64,000 nucleotides of DNA from the NCBI RefSeq assembly GCF_030547245.1, contig NZ_JAUOQT010000005.1, forward strand, positions 183,936 to 247,935, given 5' to 3'. The notes beneath the pieces are model-generated. The model ran no database searches. It worked only from the letters and a program-made list of their open reading frames with translations, and was not told the DNA's origin. Made by a program: the position numbers and the translations under genes. This document shows, piece after piece, positions 17,112-28,000 of this stretch (within the stretch, counting starts at the first letter, position 1; each line of letters opens with the position of its first letter). This DNA comes from Oceanihabitans sp. 2_MG-2023 (lineage in GTDB: Bacteria > Bacteroidota > Bacteroidia > Flavobacteriales > Flavobacteriaceae).

Positions 17112-19886
17112 ATGAACACTTATAAAGATTACCTTAAAGAGATAGAAGACAGAAAAGAATTAGGTCTTCATCCTAAACCTATTGATGGTGCTGAGTTACT
17201 TAGCGAAATCATTGCGCAAATCAAAGACGTAGATAATAAGTATAGAGAAGAATCTCTAAACTTTTTCATCTATAATGTTTTACCAGGAACCACAAGCGCT
17301 GCAAGTGTAAAAGCAAAGTTCTTAAAGGAGATTGTTTTAGGGGAATCTGTTGTTAAAGAAATTACACCTGCATTTGCTTTAGAGCAATTATCACACATGA
17401 AAGGTGGCCCTTCTGTTAAAGTACTATTAGATTTAGCCCTAGGAACGGATGCTGCCATCGCAAAAGAAGCTGCAGAAGTTTTAAAAACACAAGTATTCCT
17501 TTACGAAGCAGATACAGCTCGTTTAGAAGAAGCTTTTAAAAATGGAAGCGAAATTGCTAAAGATATTATTGAAAGCTACGCGAAAGCGGAGTTCTTTACT
17601 AAACTACCAGAGATTGACGAAGAGATTGACGTAGTAACTTACATTGCCGGTGTTGGTGATATTTCTACAGATTTATTATCTCCAGGTGGTGATGCACATT
17701 CTCGTTCAGATCGTGAATTACATGGTCAATGTATGTTTGAACATAACAAAGACATGCAAAATGAATTGTTAGCTTTAAAAGAACAACATCCGGATAAACG
17801 CGTAATGCTAATCGCTGAAAAAGGAACCATGGGAGTAGGGTCTTCTAGAATGTCTGGTGTTAATAATGTTGCATTATGGACCGGTATTTCTTCTAGCCCT
17901 TATGTGCCATTTATTAATATTGCGCCTGTAATTGCAGGTACTAATGGTATTGCTCCAATTTTTTTAACTACCGTTGGAGTTACTGGTGGTATTGGTTTAG
18001 ATCTTAAAAACTGGGTGCAACAAAAAGATGCTGACGGAAACACTATTGTAGATGAAGATGGAGAACCAATATTAAAACAAATGTATTCCGTAGCAACAGG
18101 AACTGTTTTAACCATAAACACAAAAGAGAAAAAATTATACCACGGTAAAGTTGCATTAAAAGATATATCTGCTGCATTTACACCACAAAAAATGGAGTTT
18201 ATGAAAGCGGGAGGTTCTTACGCTGTCGTATTTGGTAAAAAATTACAAACTTTTGCATGTAAAACTTTAGGTATAGATGTGCCTCAAGTATATGCTACCT
18301 CTAAAGAAGTGTCTATTGAAGGACAAGGTTTAACAGCCGTTGAAAAAATATTCAATAAAAATGCAGTAGGAACTTCTGGTGCAACTTTACATGCTGGTTC
18401 TTATGTTCGTGCAGAAGTTAATATTGTAGGGTCACAGGATACTACAGGATTAATGACTTCTCAAGAATTAGAGATGATGGCTGCTACAGTGATTTCACCA
18501 ATTGTAGATGGAGCTTACCAATCGGGTTGTCATACCGCTTCTGTTTGGGATGATAAGTCTAAAGCTAATATTCCAAGATTAATGCGTTTTATGAACGATT
18601 TTGGTTTAATTACGGGACGTGATCCTAAAGGAAAATACTTCCCAATGACAGATGTTATCCATAAAGTACTAAACGATATTACAGTAGGGGATTGGGATAT
18701 TATCATTGGTGGTGACTCGCACACACGTATGTCTAAAGGTGTTGCCTTTGGAGCAGATTCAGGAACAGTTGCATTAGCGCTTGCAACTGGGGAAGCTTCT
18801 ATGCCAATCCCAGAATCGGTTAAAGTAACCTTTAAAGGGCAAATGAAATCCTACATGGATTTCCGTGATGTAGTACACGCAACGCAACAACAAATGTTAA
18901 AGCAATTTGGAGGCGAAAACGTATTCCAAGGTCGTGTAATTGAAGTGCATATTGGTACTTTAACAGCAGATGAAGCTTTTACATTTACAGATTGGACAGC
19001 AGAGATGAAAGCTAAAGCTTCTATATGTATTTCTGAAGATGAAACGTTAATAGAATCATTAGAAATTGCAAAAGGACGTATCCAGATCATGATTGATAAA
19101 GGTATGGACAACGCGAAACAAGTACTTAAAGGTCTTGTAGATAAAGCGGAAACCAGAATTACAGAACTTAAAACTGGTATCAAACCTTCTTTAAGACCAG
19201 ATGCAAACGCTAAATATCATGCAGAAGTTGTTATTGATTTAGATGAAATTGCAGAACCAATGATTGCAGATCCTGATGTAAATAATGAAGATGTTTCAAA
19301 ACGTTATACACACGATAATATCAGACCATTATCTTTTTACGGCGGTACTAAAAAAGTAGATTTAGGTTTCGTAGGTTCTTGTATGGTGCATAAAGGAGAT
19401 ATGAAAATTTTAGCTCAAATGTTAAAAAATATAGAAGCACAACATGGTGAAGTAGTATTTAAAGCACCTCTAGTAGTAGCTCCTCCAACTTATAATATTG
19501 TAGACGAACTAAAAGAAGAAGGCGACTGGGAAGTTTTACAAAAATATTCCGGATTCGAGTTTGACGATAACGCACCTAAAGGCTTAGCACGTACAAAATA
19601 TGAAAACATGTTGTACTTAGAACGTCCAGGTTGTAACCTTTGTATGGGGAATCAGGAAAAAGCAGAACCAGGAGATACCGTTATGGCCACTTCCACACGT
19701 TTATTCCAAGGAAGGGTTGTAAAAGATTCTGGTGAGAAAAAAGGAGAGTCTTTACTGTCTTCTACTCCAGTTGTAGTTTTATCTACCATTTTAGGAAGAA
19801 CTCCAACCATGGCAGAATATGAAGCTGCTGTAGATGGTATCGTTCTAACTAAATTTAAACCTTCTCAAAAACAATTAGTGAGATAA
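17112..19886 (+). CDS. acnB: Aconitate hydratase B / 2-methylisocitrate dehydratase
   Basis: 924 residues. The order is that of AcnB: an N-terminal HEAT-like domain (to about 160), then the swivelling domain 4 region (YIAGVGDISTDLLSPGGDAH), then the catalytic core with cluster ligands in GCHTAS (about 475), GSCMVHKGD (about 757) and GCNLCMGNQ (about 838). It interconverts citrate and isocitrate in the TCA cycle and can dehydrate 2-methylisocitrate in propionate breakdown. It is followed by a terminator and a second, unrelated-subfamily aconitase. Confidence 0.95.
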   Translation: MNTYKDYLKEIEDRKELGLHPKPIDGAELLSEIIAQIKDVDNKYREESLNFFIYNVLPGTTSAASVKAKFLKEIVLGESVVKEITPAFALEQLSHMKGGPSVKVLLDLALGTDAAIAKEAAEVLKTQVFLYEADTARLEEAFKNGSEIAKDIIESYAKAEFFTKLPEIDEEIDVVTYIAGVGDISTDLLSPGGDAHSRSDRELHGQCMFEHNKDMQNELLALKEQHPDKRVMLIAEKGTMGVGSSRMSGVNNVALWTGISSSPYVPFINIAPVIAGTNGIAPIFLTTVGVTGGIGLDLKNWVQQKDADGNTIVDEDGEPILKQMYSVATGTVLTINTKEKKLYHGKVALKDISAAFTPQKMEFMKAGGSYAVVFGKKLQTFACKTLGIDVPQVYATSKEVSIEGQGLTAVEKIFNKNAVGTSGATLHAGSYVRAEVNIVGSQDTTGLMTSQELEMMAATVISPIVDGAYQSGCHTASVWDDKSKANIPRLMRFMNDFGLITGRDPKGKYFPMTDVIHKVLNDITVGDWDIIIGGDSHTRMSKGVAFGADSGTVALALATGEASMPIPESVKVTFKGQMKSYMDFRDVVHATQQQMLKQFGGENVFQGRVIEVHIGTLTADEAFTFTDWTAEMKAKASICISEDETLIESLEIAKGRIQIMIDKGMDNAKQVLKGLVDKAETRITELKTGIKPSLRPDANAKYHAEVVIDLDEIAEPMIADPDVNNEDVSKRYTHDNIRPLSFYGGTKKVDLGFVGSCMVHKGDMKILAQMLKNIEAQHGEVVFKAPLVVAPPTYNIVDELKEEGDWEVLQKYSGFEFDDNAPKGLARTKYENMLYLERPGCNLCMGNQEKAEPGDTVMATSTRLFQGRVVKDSGEKKGESLLSSTPVVVLSTILGRTPTMAEYEAAVDGIVLTKFKPSQKQLVR

Positions 19887-19907
19887 TTTTTTTAAAATTA
19901 ATATAAT

Positions 19908-19939
19908 AAAAATCCCGAGTCTTAGATTCGGGATTTTTT
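19908..19939 (+). terminator. Terminator of acnB
   Basis: Stem AAAAATCCCGA / TCGGGATTTTT with a 9-nt loop and trailing T-run, 22 nt after the acnB stop. Confidence 0.88.
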
Positions 19940-19995
19940 ATTTTATTTACATTACCATTAATTTCCAAGTAGCATAAATACGATTCATAAGTTGG

Positions 19996-20140
19996 GCGTT
20001 ACCACAAGGGTCGGGCTTTCCGTTATATCTTTTTTTTTCTTATTTGTTAGAATAAATAAAAGAGAAAATCGAGCTCATTATTTCGATCTATTAAATATCT
20101 AGTTGTTATAAAAAAAGGATGCTACTACAATCCCTAACGC
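19996..20140 (+). repeat. Dispersed structured repeat, copy A
   Basis: The outer ends GCGTT and AACGC are complementary. Inside are the conserved blocks GGGCTTTCCGTTATATCTTTT (20013 onward) and AAAAAGGATGCTACTACAAT followed by CCCTAACGC (to 20140). The same blocks occur in copies at 47686 and 63944. The arm between them is long here (about 80 nt), A/T-rich, with an ATCGA/TCGAT apical hairpin. It lies between the acnB terminator and the acnA leader. No open reading frame is contained. Confidence 0.75.
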
Positions 20141-20338
20141 ATCCAAAAAATAAACATTTATTTTTATATATATGTTTCAATAATTAATACAAAAGATGAC
20201 GTTAAAGCGGCTTTTCCATTTTAAGAAATATGGGTATAGAAAAAACTTATTTCAGTATCATTATATATATGTAATTAACCTTTTTAAAGTCATCTTACAT
20301 TTTGTATATTAGTAGAAATAAATTTAAAATAATAGACT

Positions 20339-22609
20339 ATGGCATTCGATATTGATATGATCAAAAAGGTTTATGCACAAATGGCAGAGCGCGTAGATAA
20401 AGCTCGTGAAGTTGTTGGTAAACCATTAACACTTTCAGAAAAAATATTATATAATCACCTTTGGGATGGAAGTCCAACTAAGGCATTTACAAGAGGTAAA
20501 GATTATGTAGATTTTGCTCCAGATCGTATTGCTTGTCAAGATGCAACTGCACAAATGGCATTACTGCAATTTATGCAAGCTGGAAAACCTAAAGTAGCAG
20601 TGCCAACAACTGTACATTGTGATCACTTAATACAAGCTAAAGATGGTGCTTCTACAGATTTAAAACACGCAAATTCGGTAAGTAGTGAAGTCTTTGATTT
20701 CTTGGCTTCCGTATCCAATAAATATGGAATTGGTTTCTGGAAACCAGGAGCAGGAATTATTCATCAAGTAGTTTTAGAAAACTATGCCTTCCCAGGAGGA
20801 ATGATGATTGGTACAGATTCGCATACCGTAAATGCTGGTGGATTAGGAATGGTTGCTATTGGTGTTGGTGGAGCAGATGCTGTAGATGTAATGGCAGGAA
20901 TGGCTTGGGAACTTAAATTCCCTAAATTAATAGGAGTGAAGTTAACCGGAAAACTTTCGGGTTGGACAGCGCCAAAAGATGTAATATTAAAAGTTGCAGG
21001 TATTGTTTCTGCAAAAGGAGGAACCGGAGCTATTGTAGAATATTTCGGACCTGGAGCTACCTCTATGTCTTGTACAGGAAAAGGAACCATTTGTAATATG
21101 GGAGCAGAAATAGGTGCTACTACTTCTACCTTTGGATACGATGATTCTATGGAGCGTTATTTACGTGCTACAGAAAGAGCAGATGTTGCAGATGCTGCTA
21201 ATAAAGTGAGAGAGTATTTAACAGGAGATGCAGAAGTATATGCAAATCCAGAACAATATTTCGATCAAGTTATCGAAATTAATTTATCCGAATTAGGGCC
21301 ATTGTTAAATGGACCTTTTACACCAGATTTATCTACCCCAGTCGGAGTGAAAATGAATGAAGCAGCTAAAACTAACGATTGGCCAATTCAAGTAGAATGG
21401 GGATTAATAGGTTCTTGTACTAACTCTTCTTATGAAGATTTATCTAGAGCGTCCTCTATTGCGCAACAAGCTTTAGATAAAGGCTTAAAAATGAAAGCAG
21501 AACTTGGTATTAATCCAGGGTCAGAACAAGTACGTTATACAGCAGATAGAGATGGTATTTTAGGAATCTTTGAAAGATTAGATGCTAAAATATTTACAAA
21601 CGCATGCGGACCCTGTATTGGCCAATGGGCAAGATATAGCGATCCTAAAAATGCACCAAAAAATAGTATAGTGCATTCCTTTAATAGAAACTTTGCAAAA
21701 CGAGCAGATGGTAATCCAAATACGCATGCTTTTGTAGCTTCTCCAGAAATAACAGCTGCAATTGCAATTGCAGGAAGGTTAGACTTTAACCCGTTAACCG
21801 ATAAGTTAATAAATGAAGAAGGGCAAGAGGTAATGTTCGATGAACCAACAGGATGGGAGTTACCTCCAAAAGGCTTTGCTGTAGAAGATGCAGGTTTTGT
21901 AGAACCAGTAGCAGATGGTAGTAAAGTAGAGGTTTCTGTAAGCCCTACTTCAGAGCGTTTACAATTACTTACACCATTTGAACCATTAGGTGATACCATT
22001 AATGGTGCAAAATTGTTAATTAAAGCTTTTGGTAAATGTACCACAGATCATATTTCTATGGCAGGACCTTGGCTACGTTTTAGAGGGCATTTAGATAATA
22101 TATCGAACAACTGTTTAATTGGAGCTGTTAATGCTTTCGGTAAAAAAACAAACTTTGTTAAAAACCAATTGACTGGTGAATTCGAAGGAGTGCCAGATGC
22201 TGCAAGAGCATATAAGGCTGCAGGTGTAAAAACAATTGTAGTTGGAGATCATAATTATGGAGAAGGCTCTTCTCGTGAACATGCTGCAATGGAGCCAAGA
22301 CATTTGGGTGTTGCTGCAGTTATTGTTAAATCGTTTGCAAGAATTCATGAAACAAACCTTAAAAAACAAGGGATGTTAGGTTTAACGTTTGCTAATGAAA
22401 ATGATTACGATTTAATTCAGGAAGATGATACATTTAATTTTACAGATTTAAACGCATTTGCACCAGACAAACAGTTAACATTAGAAATTGTTCATGCAGA
22501 TGGTTCTAAAGATACTATTAAGCTAAACCATACGTATAACCAACCTCAAATAGATTGGTATAATGAAGGTTCTGCTTTAAATTTAATTAAAAAAGAAAAC
22601 AATTCTTAA
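20339..22609 (+). CDS. Aconitate hydratase, mitochondrial/AcnA-like type
   Basis: 756 residues, the size of the mitochondrial-type aconitases. Cluster-binding cysteines lie in [10 protein letters not shown] (about residue 359) and ACGPCIGQW (about 423-426). [17 protein letters not shown] near residue 90 is the substrate loop, and [15 protein letters not shown] near residue 638 is the swivel-domain signature. The reaction is citrate to isocitrate through cis-aconitate. It seems to be transcribed separately from acnB, since a terminator and about 400 nt lie between them. Two aconitases may serve different stress or growth conditions. Confidence 0.94.
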   Translation: MAFDIDMIKKVYAQMAERVDKAREVVGKPLTLSEKILYNHLWDGSPTKAFTRGKDYVDFAPDRIACQDATAQMALLQFMQAGKPKVAVPTTVHCDHLIQAKDGASTDLKHANSVSSEVFDFLASVSNKYGIGFWKPGAGIIHQVVLENYAFPGGMMIGTDSHTVNAGGLGMVAIGVGGADAVDVMAGMAWELKFPKLIGVKLTGKLSGWTAPKDVILKVAGIVSAKGGTGAIVEYFGPGATSMSCTGKGTICNMGAEIGATTSTFGYDDSMERYLRATERADVADAANKVREYLTGDAEVYANPEQYFDQVIEINLSELGPLLNGPFTPDLSTPVGVKMNEAAKTNDWPIQVEWGLIGSCTNSSYEDLSRASSIAQQALDKGLKMKAELGINPGSEQVRYTADRDGILGIFERLDAKIFTNACGPCIGQWARYSDPKNAPKNSIVHSFNRNFAKRADGNPNTHAFVASPEITAAIAIAGRLDFNPLTDKLINEEGQEVMFDEPTGWELPPKGFAVEDAGFVEPVADGSKVEVSVSPTSERLQLLTPFEPLGDTINGAKLLIKAFGKCTTDHISMAGPWLRFRGHLDNISNNCLIGAVNAFGKKTNFVKNQLTGEFEGVPDAARAYKAAGVKTIVVGDHNYGEGSSREHAAMEPRHLGVAAVIVKSFARIHETNLKKQGMLGLTFANENDYDLIQEDDTFNFTDLNAFAPDKQLTLEIVHADGSKDTIKLNHTYNQPQIDWYNEGSALNLIKKENNS

Positions 22610-22632
22610 ATAAAGAGTAAAATAAATTAGTA

Positions 22633-22663
22633 AAAACTCCTGATGAAATTCAGGAGTTTTTTT
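22633..22663 (+). terminator. Terminator after the second aconitase
   Basis: Perfect stem AAAACTCCTGA / TCAGGAGTTTT followed by TTT. Confidence 0.9.
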
Positions 22664-22730
22664 ATGCTTTATTGTAAGCTTTTATAGAAAATGTCGACTG
22701 TTAAGGAAATATTTATAAAATAAAACACCT

Positions 22731-23402
22731 ATGAATTCACTTTGGTTTTTTGATGATGTTAATCTCTTTAAGGTACTTTGTCCTCATAAATTTAAAGCGT
22801 ATAAGAAAGGGCATGATTTTGATGCGTATAAGAAAAAAGATTATATATATTTTGAAGAGGATTCGGCAAATAAGGTGTATTTAATTGAAAAAGGAAAAGT
22901 AAAAATTGGTTACTACAATGAAGATGGAGAAGAAGTTGTAAAAGCAATTTTAACGAAAGGAGAGTTATTTGGTGAAAAAGCAATTTTAGGACAAATAACC
23001 AGAAAAGAATTTGCCCAATCCGTAGATAATCTAACTTCTATTTGCCCAATTGGCGTAGATACAATGCATGATTTAATGCGAGATAATCAAACCTTCAGTT
23101 TTAAAATATATAAGTTTATTGGATTTAAATTTCAAAAACTAGAACGAAGACTACAATTACTTTTATTTAAAGATACCAAATCACGTTTAAAAGAATTTTT
23201 AAATGAATTATGTGATGAGTATGGTTATAATTGCCCAAAAACTGGAGACCATATAATTAAGCATCCATATACACAAAAAGATATAGCTTCTTTAATAGGT
23301 ACTTCAAGACCTACACTTAATATTCTTTTAAATGAGTTAAAAGAAGAAAAAGTGTTAGAATTTAACAGAAAAGAGATACGAATATTAAAAAAAACTGCTT
23401 AG
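22731..23402 (+). CDS. Crp/Fnr-family transcriptional regulator
   Basis: 223 residues. An N-terminal cyclic-nucleotide-binding-like beta-roll (about residues 35-125, KVYLIEKGKVKIGYYNEDGE, GELFGEKAIL) is followed by a long dimerisation helix and a Crp-type helix-turn-helix at about 178-210 (YTQKDIASLIGTSRPTLNIL). No Fnr-like N-terminal cysteine cluster is present, so an Fe-S oxygen sensor is unlikely. The effector cannot be deduced. Neighbouring genes are possible targets. Confidence 0.9.
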   Translation: MNSLWFFDDVNLFKVLCPHKFKAYKKGHDFDAYKKKDYIYFEEDSANKVYLIEKGKVKIGYYNEDGEEVVKAILTKGELFGEKAILGQITRKEFAQSVDNLTSICPIGVDTMHDLMRDNQTFSFKIYKFIGFKFQKLERRLQLLLFKDTKSRLKEFLNELCDEYGYNCPKTGDHIIKHPYTQKDIASLIGTSRPTLNILLNELKEEKVLEFNRKEIRILKKTA

Positions 23403-23418
23403 TGTTAGCTAGCTAACA
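23403..23418. promoter_or_regulatory. Perfect 16-nt palindrome, candidate operator
   Basis: TGTTAGCTAGCTAACA is fully self-complementary. It begins at the stop of the Crp/Fnr gene and abuts the -33 position of the promoter for the lipoprotein gene (-7 box 23440-23447). This is a natural place for an operator; the binding protein is unknown, and the adjacent Crp/Fnr protein is one candidate. Confidence 0.4.
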
Positions 23419-23439
23419 TTTTATCATCGCTCTAGTATA

Positions 23440-23447
23440 TAATTTTG
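23440..23447 (+). promoter_or_regulatory. -7 box of the lipoprotein gene
   Basis: TAATTTTG matches TAnnTTTG and is 27 nt before the ATG at 23475. Confidence 0.55.
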
Positions 23448-23474
23448 AACTATTAATAATAAAATTATATAGCA

Positions 23475-24350
23475 ATGATTAAAAAAACAATTTTAGCAGT
23501 TTTGGCATTAGGGATTTTTGCCACTTCTTGCAGTAGTGATGATGACAATAACAGCACTCCTACAACAACAGATTTAACATTAAACTTAACAGGTTTAGAA
23601 GAACTAGGTAACGATTTCGTTTACGAAGGATGGATAATAGTAGATGGTTCGCCAGTTTCTACAGGAACTTTTTCAAGCGTATCTTTTCCACAAAATTTCA
23701 CAGTAGATGCTACACAGTTAGCTGAAGCAACAACATTTGTATTATCTATTGAACCAACAATTGATCCAGATCCAGCACCAGCAGATACAAAAATTTTAGC
23801 AGGAGATTTCTCTGGTAGTTCTGCTACCGTAAATTCTAATTTAGTAGCAGATTTTTCTTCGGCTGCGGGAGCTTACATTTTAGCAACACCTACAGACATG
23901 GATGATACTAACGAGGAGAGTGGTGTTTGGTTTTTAGATAATACTTCAGGAACTGCAGTAACAGGATTAGATTTACCAACACTTTCCGATGGATGGAAAT
24001 ATGAAGGTTGGGCTGTAATTGATGGTACTCCAATTAGTACAGGTACTTTTACAGATGCTGCAATGGCCGATGATAATGCAGCAACATCACCATTTAAAGG
24101 AGATGCTGGTAATGGACCAGGATATCCTGGAGAAGATTTCTTGCAAAATGCGCCAACAGGAATGACATTTCCAACAGATTTAAAAGGAGCTACTATTGTG
24201 ATTTCTGTAGAACCTTACCCAGATAATAATACAGCACCATTTACTTTAAAACCTTTGGCGCATTTGGTTCCTGCAGATGCAATGAATCATAGTACAATTA
24301 CTATGGGAACCGGACCAATAGTATCTCTTTCTGGATCGGTTACTAGATAA
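23475..24350 (+). CDS. Lipoprotein with duplicated YEGW domain
   Basis: 291 residues. The signal ends in FATSC with SSDDDNN after the cysteine, an acidic run typical of surface-exposed Bacteroidota lipoproteins. Two copies of a module are visible: FVYEGWIIVDGSPVSTGTF (about residue 49) and WKYEGWAVIDGTPISTGTF (about residue 175). Each is followed by a strand ending in (F/I)V(L/I)S(I/V)EP. The module resembles the C-terminal domain of anti-sigma-K-like proteins, but no regulatory part is present. Function is unknown. Confidence 0.8.
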   Translation: MIKKTILAVLALGIFATSCSSDDDNNSTPTTTDLTLNLTGLEELGNDFVYEGWIIVDGSPVSTGTFSSVSFPQNFTVDATQLAEATTFVLSIEPTIDPDPAPADTKILAGDFSGSSATVNSNLVADFSSAAGAYILATPTDMDDTNEESGVWFLDNTSGTAVTGLDLPTLSDGWKYEGWAVIDGTPISTGTFTDAAMADDNAATSPFKGDAGNGPGYPGEDFLQNAPTGMTFPTDLKGATIVISVEPYPDNNTAPFTLKPLAHLVPADAMNHSTITMGTGPIVSLSGSVTR

Positions 24351-24387
24351 AAATATATAGGTTTAATCCTTGTTTTTTTGTTAGATT

Positions 24388-24428
24388 TGAAGCGTTGTTT
24401 ATCTATTAAATTACGCTTCATTTTTTTT
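24388..24428 (+). terminator. Terminator before the TlpA-like gene
   Basis: Stem TGAAGCGT / ACGCTTCA with an A/T-rich loop and eight Ts. It separates the lipoprotein from the thioredoxin gene. Confidence 0.75.
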
Positions 24429-24433
24429 GTGTT

Positions 24434-24985
24434 ATGAATAAATTAAAATTTAAAAATATACTCTTTGTTGTAATCCTTGTTCTTCTGATTATACCGCAAA
24501 CAAGAAAACCTATTCAAGTAATGTTGCATAAAGGATTGGCTTTGTTTAGTCCATCTGTTGAAGCAGAAGCAGATACCAAGTTGGTACACTATGCTAGTTG
24601 GCAATTACAAGATGTAAAAGGAAATGCAATTGACTTTAAAGATTTAAAAGGTAAAGTTGTGCTAATAAACTTCTGGGCTACTTGGTGTCCGCCTTGTATT
24701 GCGGAAATGCCTAATCTTCAGAAATTACACGATGCGTATAAGGATAAGGTCGTTTTTCTATTTGTTTCCAACGAAAAAAAGGAAAAGATAGAAGGGTTTT
24801 TATCTAAAAACAAGTATTCGTTTAACGTATTTACTTCTTTAGAAAATCCTTCAGAATTTGAAGTATCTAGTATTCCGAGAACATTGCTAATAAACAAAGA
24901 GGGAAAAATTATAATAGATAAGGAAGGTGCTGCAAATTGGAATAGTGAAACCGTTAGAGAAACACTGGATGATTTACTAAAATAG
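24434..24985 (+). CDS. TlpA/ResA-like thiol-disulfide oxidoreductase
   Basis: 183 residues. One N-terminal membrane anchor (about residues 6-22) is followed by a periplasmic thioredoxin fold. The active site WATWCPPC lies at about residues 76-83 and the cis-Pro in SSIPRT near residue 153. Such proteins reduce disulfides, for example in cytochrome c maturation, or respond to oxidative stress. No cytochrome-maturation genes are adjacent. Confidence 0.9.
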   Translation: MNKLKFKNILFVVILVLLIIPQTRKPIQVMLHKGLALFSPSVEAEADTKLVHYASWQLQDVKGNAIDFKDLKGKVVLINFWATWCPPCIAEMPNLQKLHDAYKDKVVFLFVSNEKKEKIEGFLSKNKYSFNVFTSLENPSEFEVSSIPRTLLINKEGKIIIDKEGAANWNSETVRETLDDLLK

Positions 24986-25001
24986 TAAGGTGTAAAAATA
25001 G

Positions 25002-25033
25002 AAAAAGAGAAGCCAACGTGGACTTCCCTTTTT
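25002..25033. terminator. Imperfect terminator between convergent genes
   Basis: AAAAAGAGAAG and CTTCCCTTTTT pair with one mismatch around a short loop. It lies between two convergent genes. Confidence 0.55.
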
Positions 25034-25059
25034 CAAAAAAAACTGATTAATAGCTTCTT

Positions 25060-28000
25060 CTATTTCTTAATGAAACGTTTTACAGTTTCCGAATTATCTT
25101 TAGTTATTATTTTCATAATGTAAATGCCTTGTGATAAGTTAGATACATCAATTGTTTTTGTTTCCGCTTTTAAAACTTTTTTTCCTAAAACGGAATAGAT
25201 AGTAACCGTTTCTACATCTTGTTTTGATTTTATATTTAAAATGGATGATGTTGGATTTGGATAAAGTGAAATTTCGTTTGTATTTAATTCAAAATCTGTT
25301 GTGCTTAATGTGGAAACAGATTCATAAGCTCCCATATCTACAATTGAGTTGAAAATTCTAGCATTTCCTACTAAATCTGTTAAAACATTTGATGGAAAAT
25401 ATTGATTTCCTCCTGTATCTATACTTGGCGAATTACTATTTAAGGTAAAGTCGTTTGCAGCTTCATTAGAGAAGTTAGGATTTGAATTTAATATACTCAT
25501 TGTATTACTTTGGTTACTAAAATTATCTTGAGATAAGGAGTTACGAATAATTACAGAATTTGCTGGAGCGAAAGTATCTTGAGTATCTACAGCAACATTG
25601 TTACTTCCATTATTCCAAAGTATACTGTTATAAAGTTCAATATTTGTTGTACCATTTACACGAGTTCCTGATATTAAACCTGCTGTAGGTGTACCAGGAA
25701 AATTATTATTAAATACTGTTTGGCTTATTGTCATATTAATAAACTTACCATTATTAATACCACCAGCCACATCAGAACGTAACCAAAATAAAGAGTTAAG
25801 CGAAGACGCACCAGTTGTCGATCCAGGATAATCACTTACGGAAGTTACCCTATTATCAAATATAAGACAATTTACAAATGTAGAATTTACACCAGCTGTA
25901 GAAAGTGGATTTGCATAATAAAATATAGCTGCAAAGCGTCCTAAATTTCTATCAAACACGCAATTTGTAAACATATAATCCGACGATAGATTGGTGTTTG
26001 TGCTTTGAGTTCCAAAAATAATACCACCATCAAATACACGGTTATAGTTAAACCTTACATCATTTACTGTAAGGGTTCTTGCATCTTCTTTTATGTCTAT
26101 TGCAGAGCCACGACGATCTTCGGATGTACCTCCATTTGCATTTCCACCTTTAATGGTTACACCATCAATTATTACATTATTACCTATAATTGTAATAACA
26201 TGGTAGACGTTGTCTGATCCTAAACTACTGTTAGAAGAGTTATGATCAAGAAAAACAGTACCATCATCATTATCACGATCACCATCAAGAATTACAATAT
26301 TTGTAGCTGGATTACGCTGAGTTAAATTAGTTTCTGTACCATCAAAACCACCATAAATTTTTTGATCTGCGCCTATCTCATAAGTATTAGAACGTGATCC
26401 ATTTGCTACAACATATCTACCAGCAGCCATCCAAAATTCTCCTGCGGGGTTGTCTGCAAGTGCTGTTTCTAAATCTACATAAGCATCTGCCCAACTACTA
26501 CCATCATTAGATCCTGTTGCTTGTACATCTAAATATATTTGAGGTACACAATTAGAAGAAAAACTAGTTTGCGAATCAATACTAGTCCAATTAGCATTTG
26601 CAAAAGGTAAATCATTAACTTCTATACATGTTAATGGGCTATTCATTGTTGCATCAAAAGTTGTTATAGCTGTATTATTTCCGTTTTTTACATTTAAAAC
26701 AGCTAACATATTATTAGATACATTAAGTGATGTTAGCATACTGTTATTAAAAATACTTAGCTGATTTAATGAGTTATTGCTAAGATTTAGTTCTAATAAA
26801 CTTGTGTAATTTGAAACATCAATAGTGGTAAACGCATTACTTGATAAATTCAAATCAGTCAAAAGTGTATTAACTCCAAAATTAGCAGAGGATAACTGAT
26901 TGTTTTCTACGTTTATTTCAGTTATTAAATTATTTGAAGATAAATCAACATCAGTTAATGAATTATTAGATGCGTTTACAGATGTAATACCCGGAAAAAA
27001 CTCAATACCGCCAAGGGATGTAATAGATTGGTTTGGTACGCTTATAACTCCAGAATATACTTGTGCTTCACTTACCTGAATTTCAGTATCTCCATTTAAG
27101 TTTACTGTGGAATCACCTACAAGTGCTGCTTTAAAGTTAGCATCTACAAAAGGCACCACAACCGAATTATCATCTATCTCATAAGCGCCAATATCTACAC
27201 TCGTACCAGATATTCTGTTGTTACCTTCCAAATCCGTTTGCACATTTATAAATTGACTGTCTCCCGCATTTAATGCTGGTGATGTTACTAGCAAGGTATA
27301 ATTATCTATATTAGAATCTGTAAATAATGGATCAGATGATAGTGTGTTTTGTTTATTAGAGTGACCAGGGAAATTATTATTAGACAAACTGTTTCTAATA
27401 ATTACCGCACCTACTGTTTCGATAGCATTTAAGGGTGTGTTACTTGAGTTTACATTATTCCAAACAATACTATTATACATATTTGTAGAAAGGTTACCGC
27501 CATTATTTAATATAGTAGCTACAACTGATGATCCGTTATTAATTGTATTATCCGTAATTGTGCTATTTGTAAACGTTATAATTTGCGTACCTCCAACATC
27601 TTGTCTTGTCCAGAATAAAGCACCATGAGAACCTGAAACAGTAGTTTTTGATTCGTTATTAGTAATTAAACAAGATTCAAAAGTAATTTCAAGTAGTCGT
27701 CCATTTGCTGCTCGACCGTAATAAATTGGTGTATTTGTGTAAATATTACTATCAAAAGTTGTTCTTGCTACTGCAATGTTAACATTTCCGTTTACATCAA
27801 TAGCTTTTATTACACCACCGCCAGTACCAGTATTGTTAATGACTTTACAGTCTACTATATGAACTGTAGTGGCTGAAGTTACTAAAACAGCACTTCCAGC
27901 ATTATCACTTCCGCCGTTACCATTAGCATTTCCTCCAGTTATTGTAAATCCATCTATAATAATATTCGTTCCACCAACTTTTATAACTTGATAATTATTA

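Noticed and set aside
26640..27000. LRR region in the giant T9SS protein as a separate inserted gene
   Set aside because: The reading frame is continuous through it, and beta-helix modules continue on both sides.
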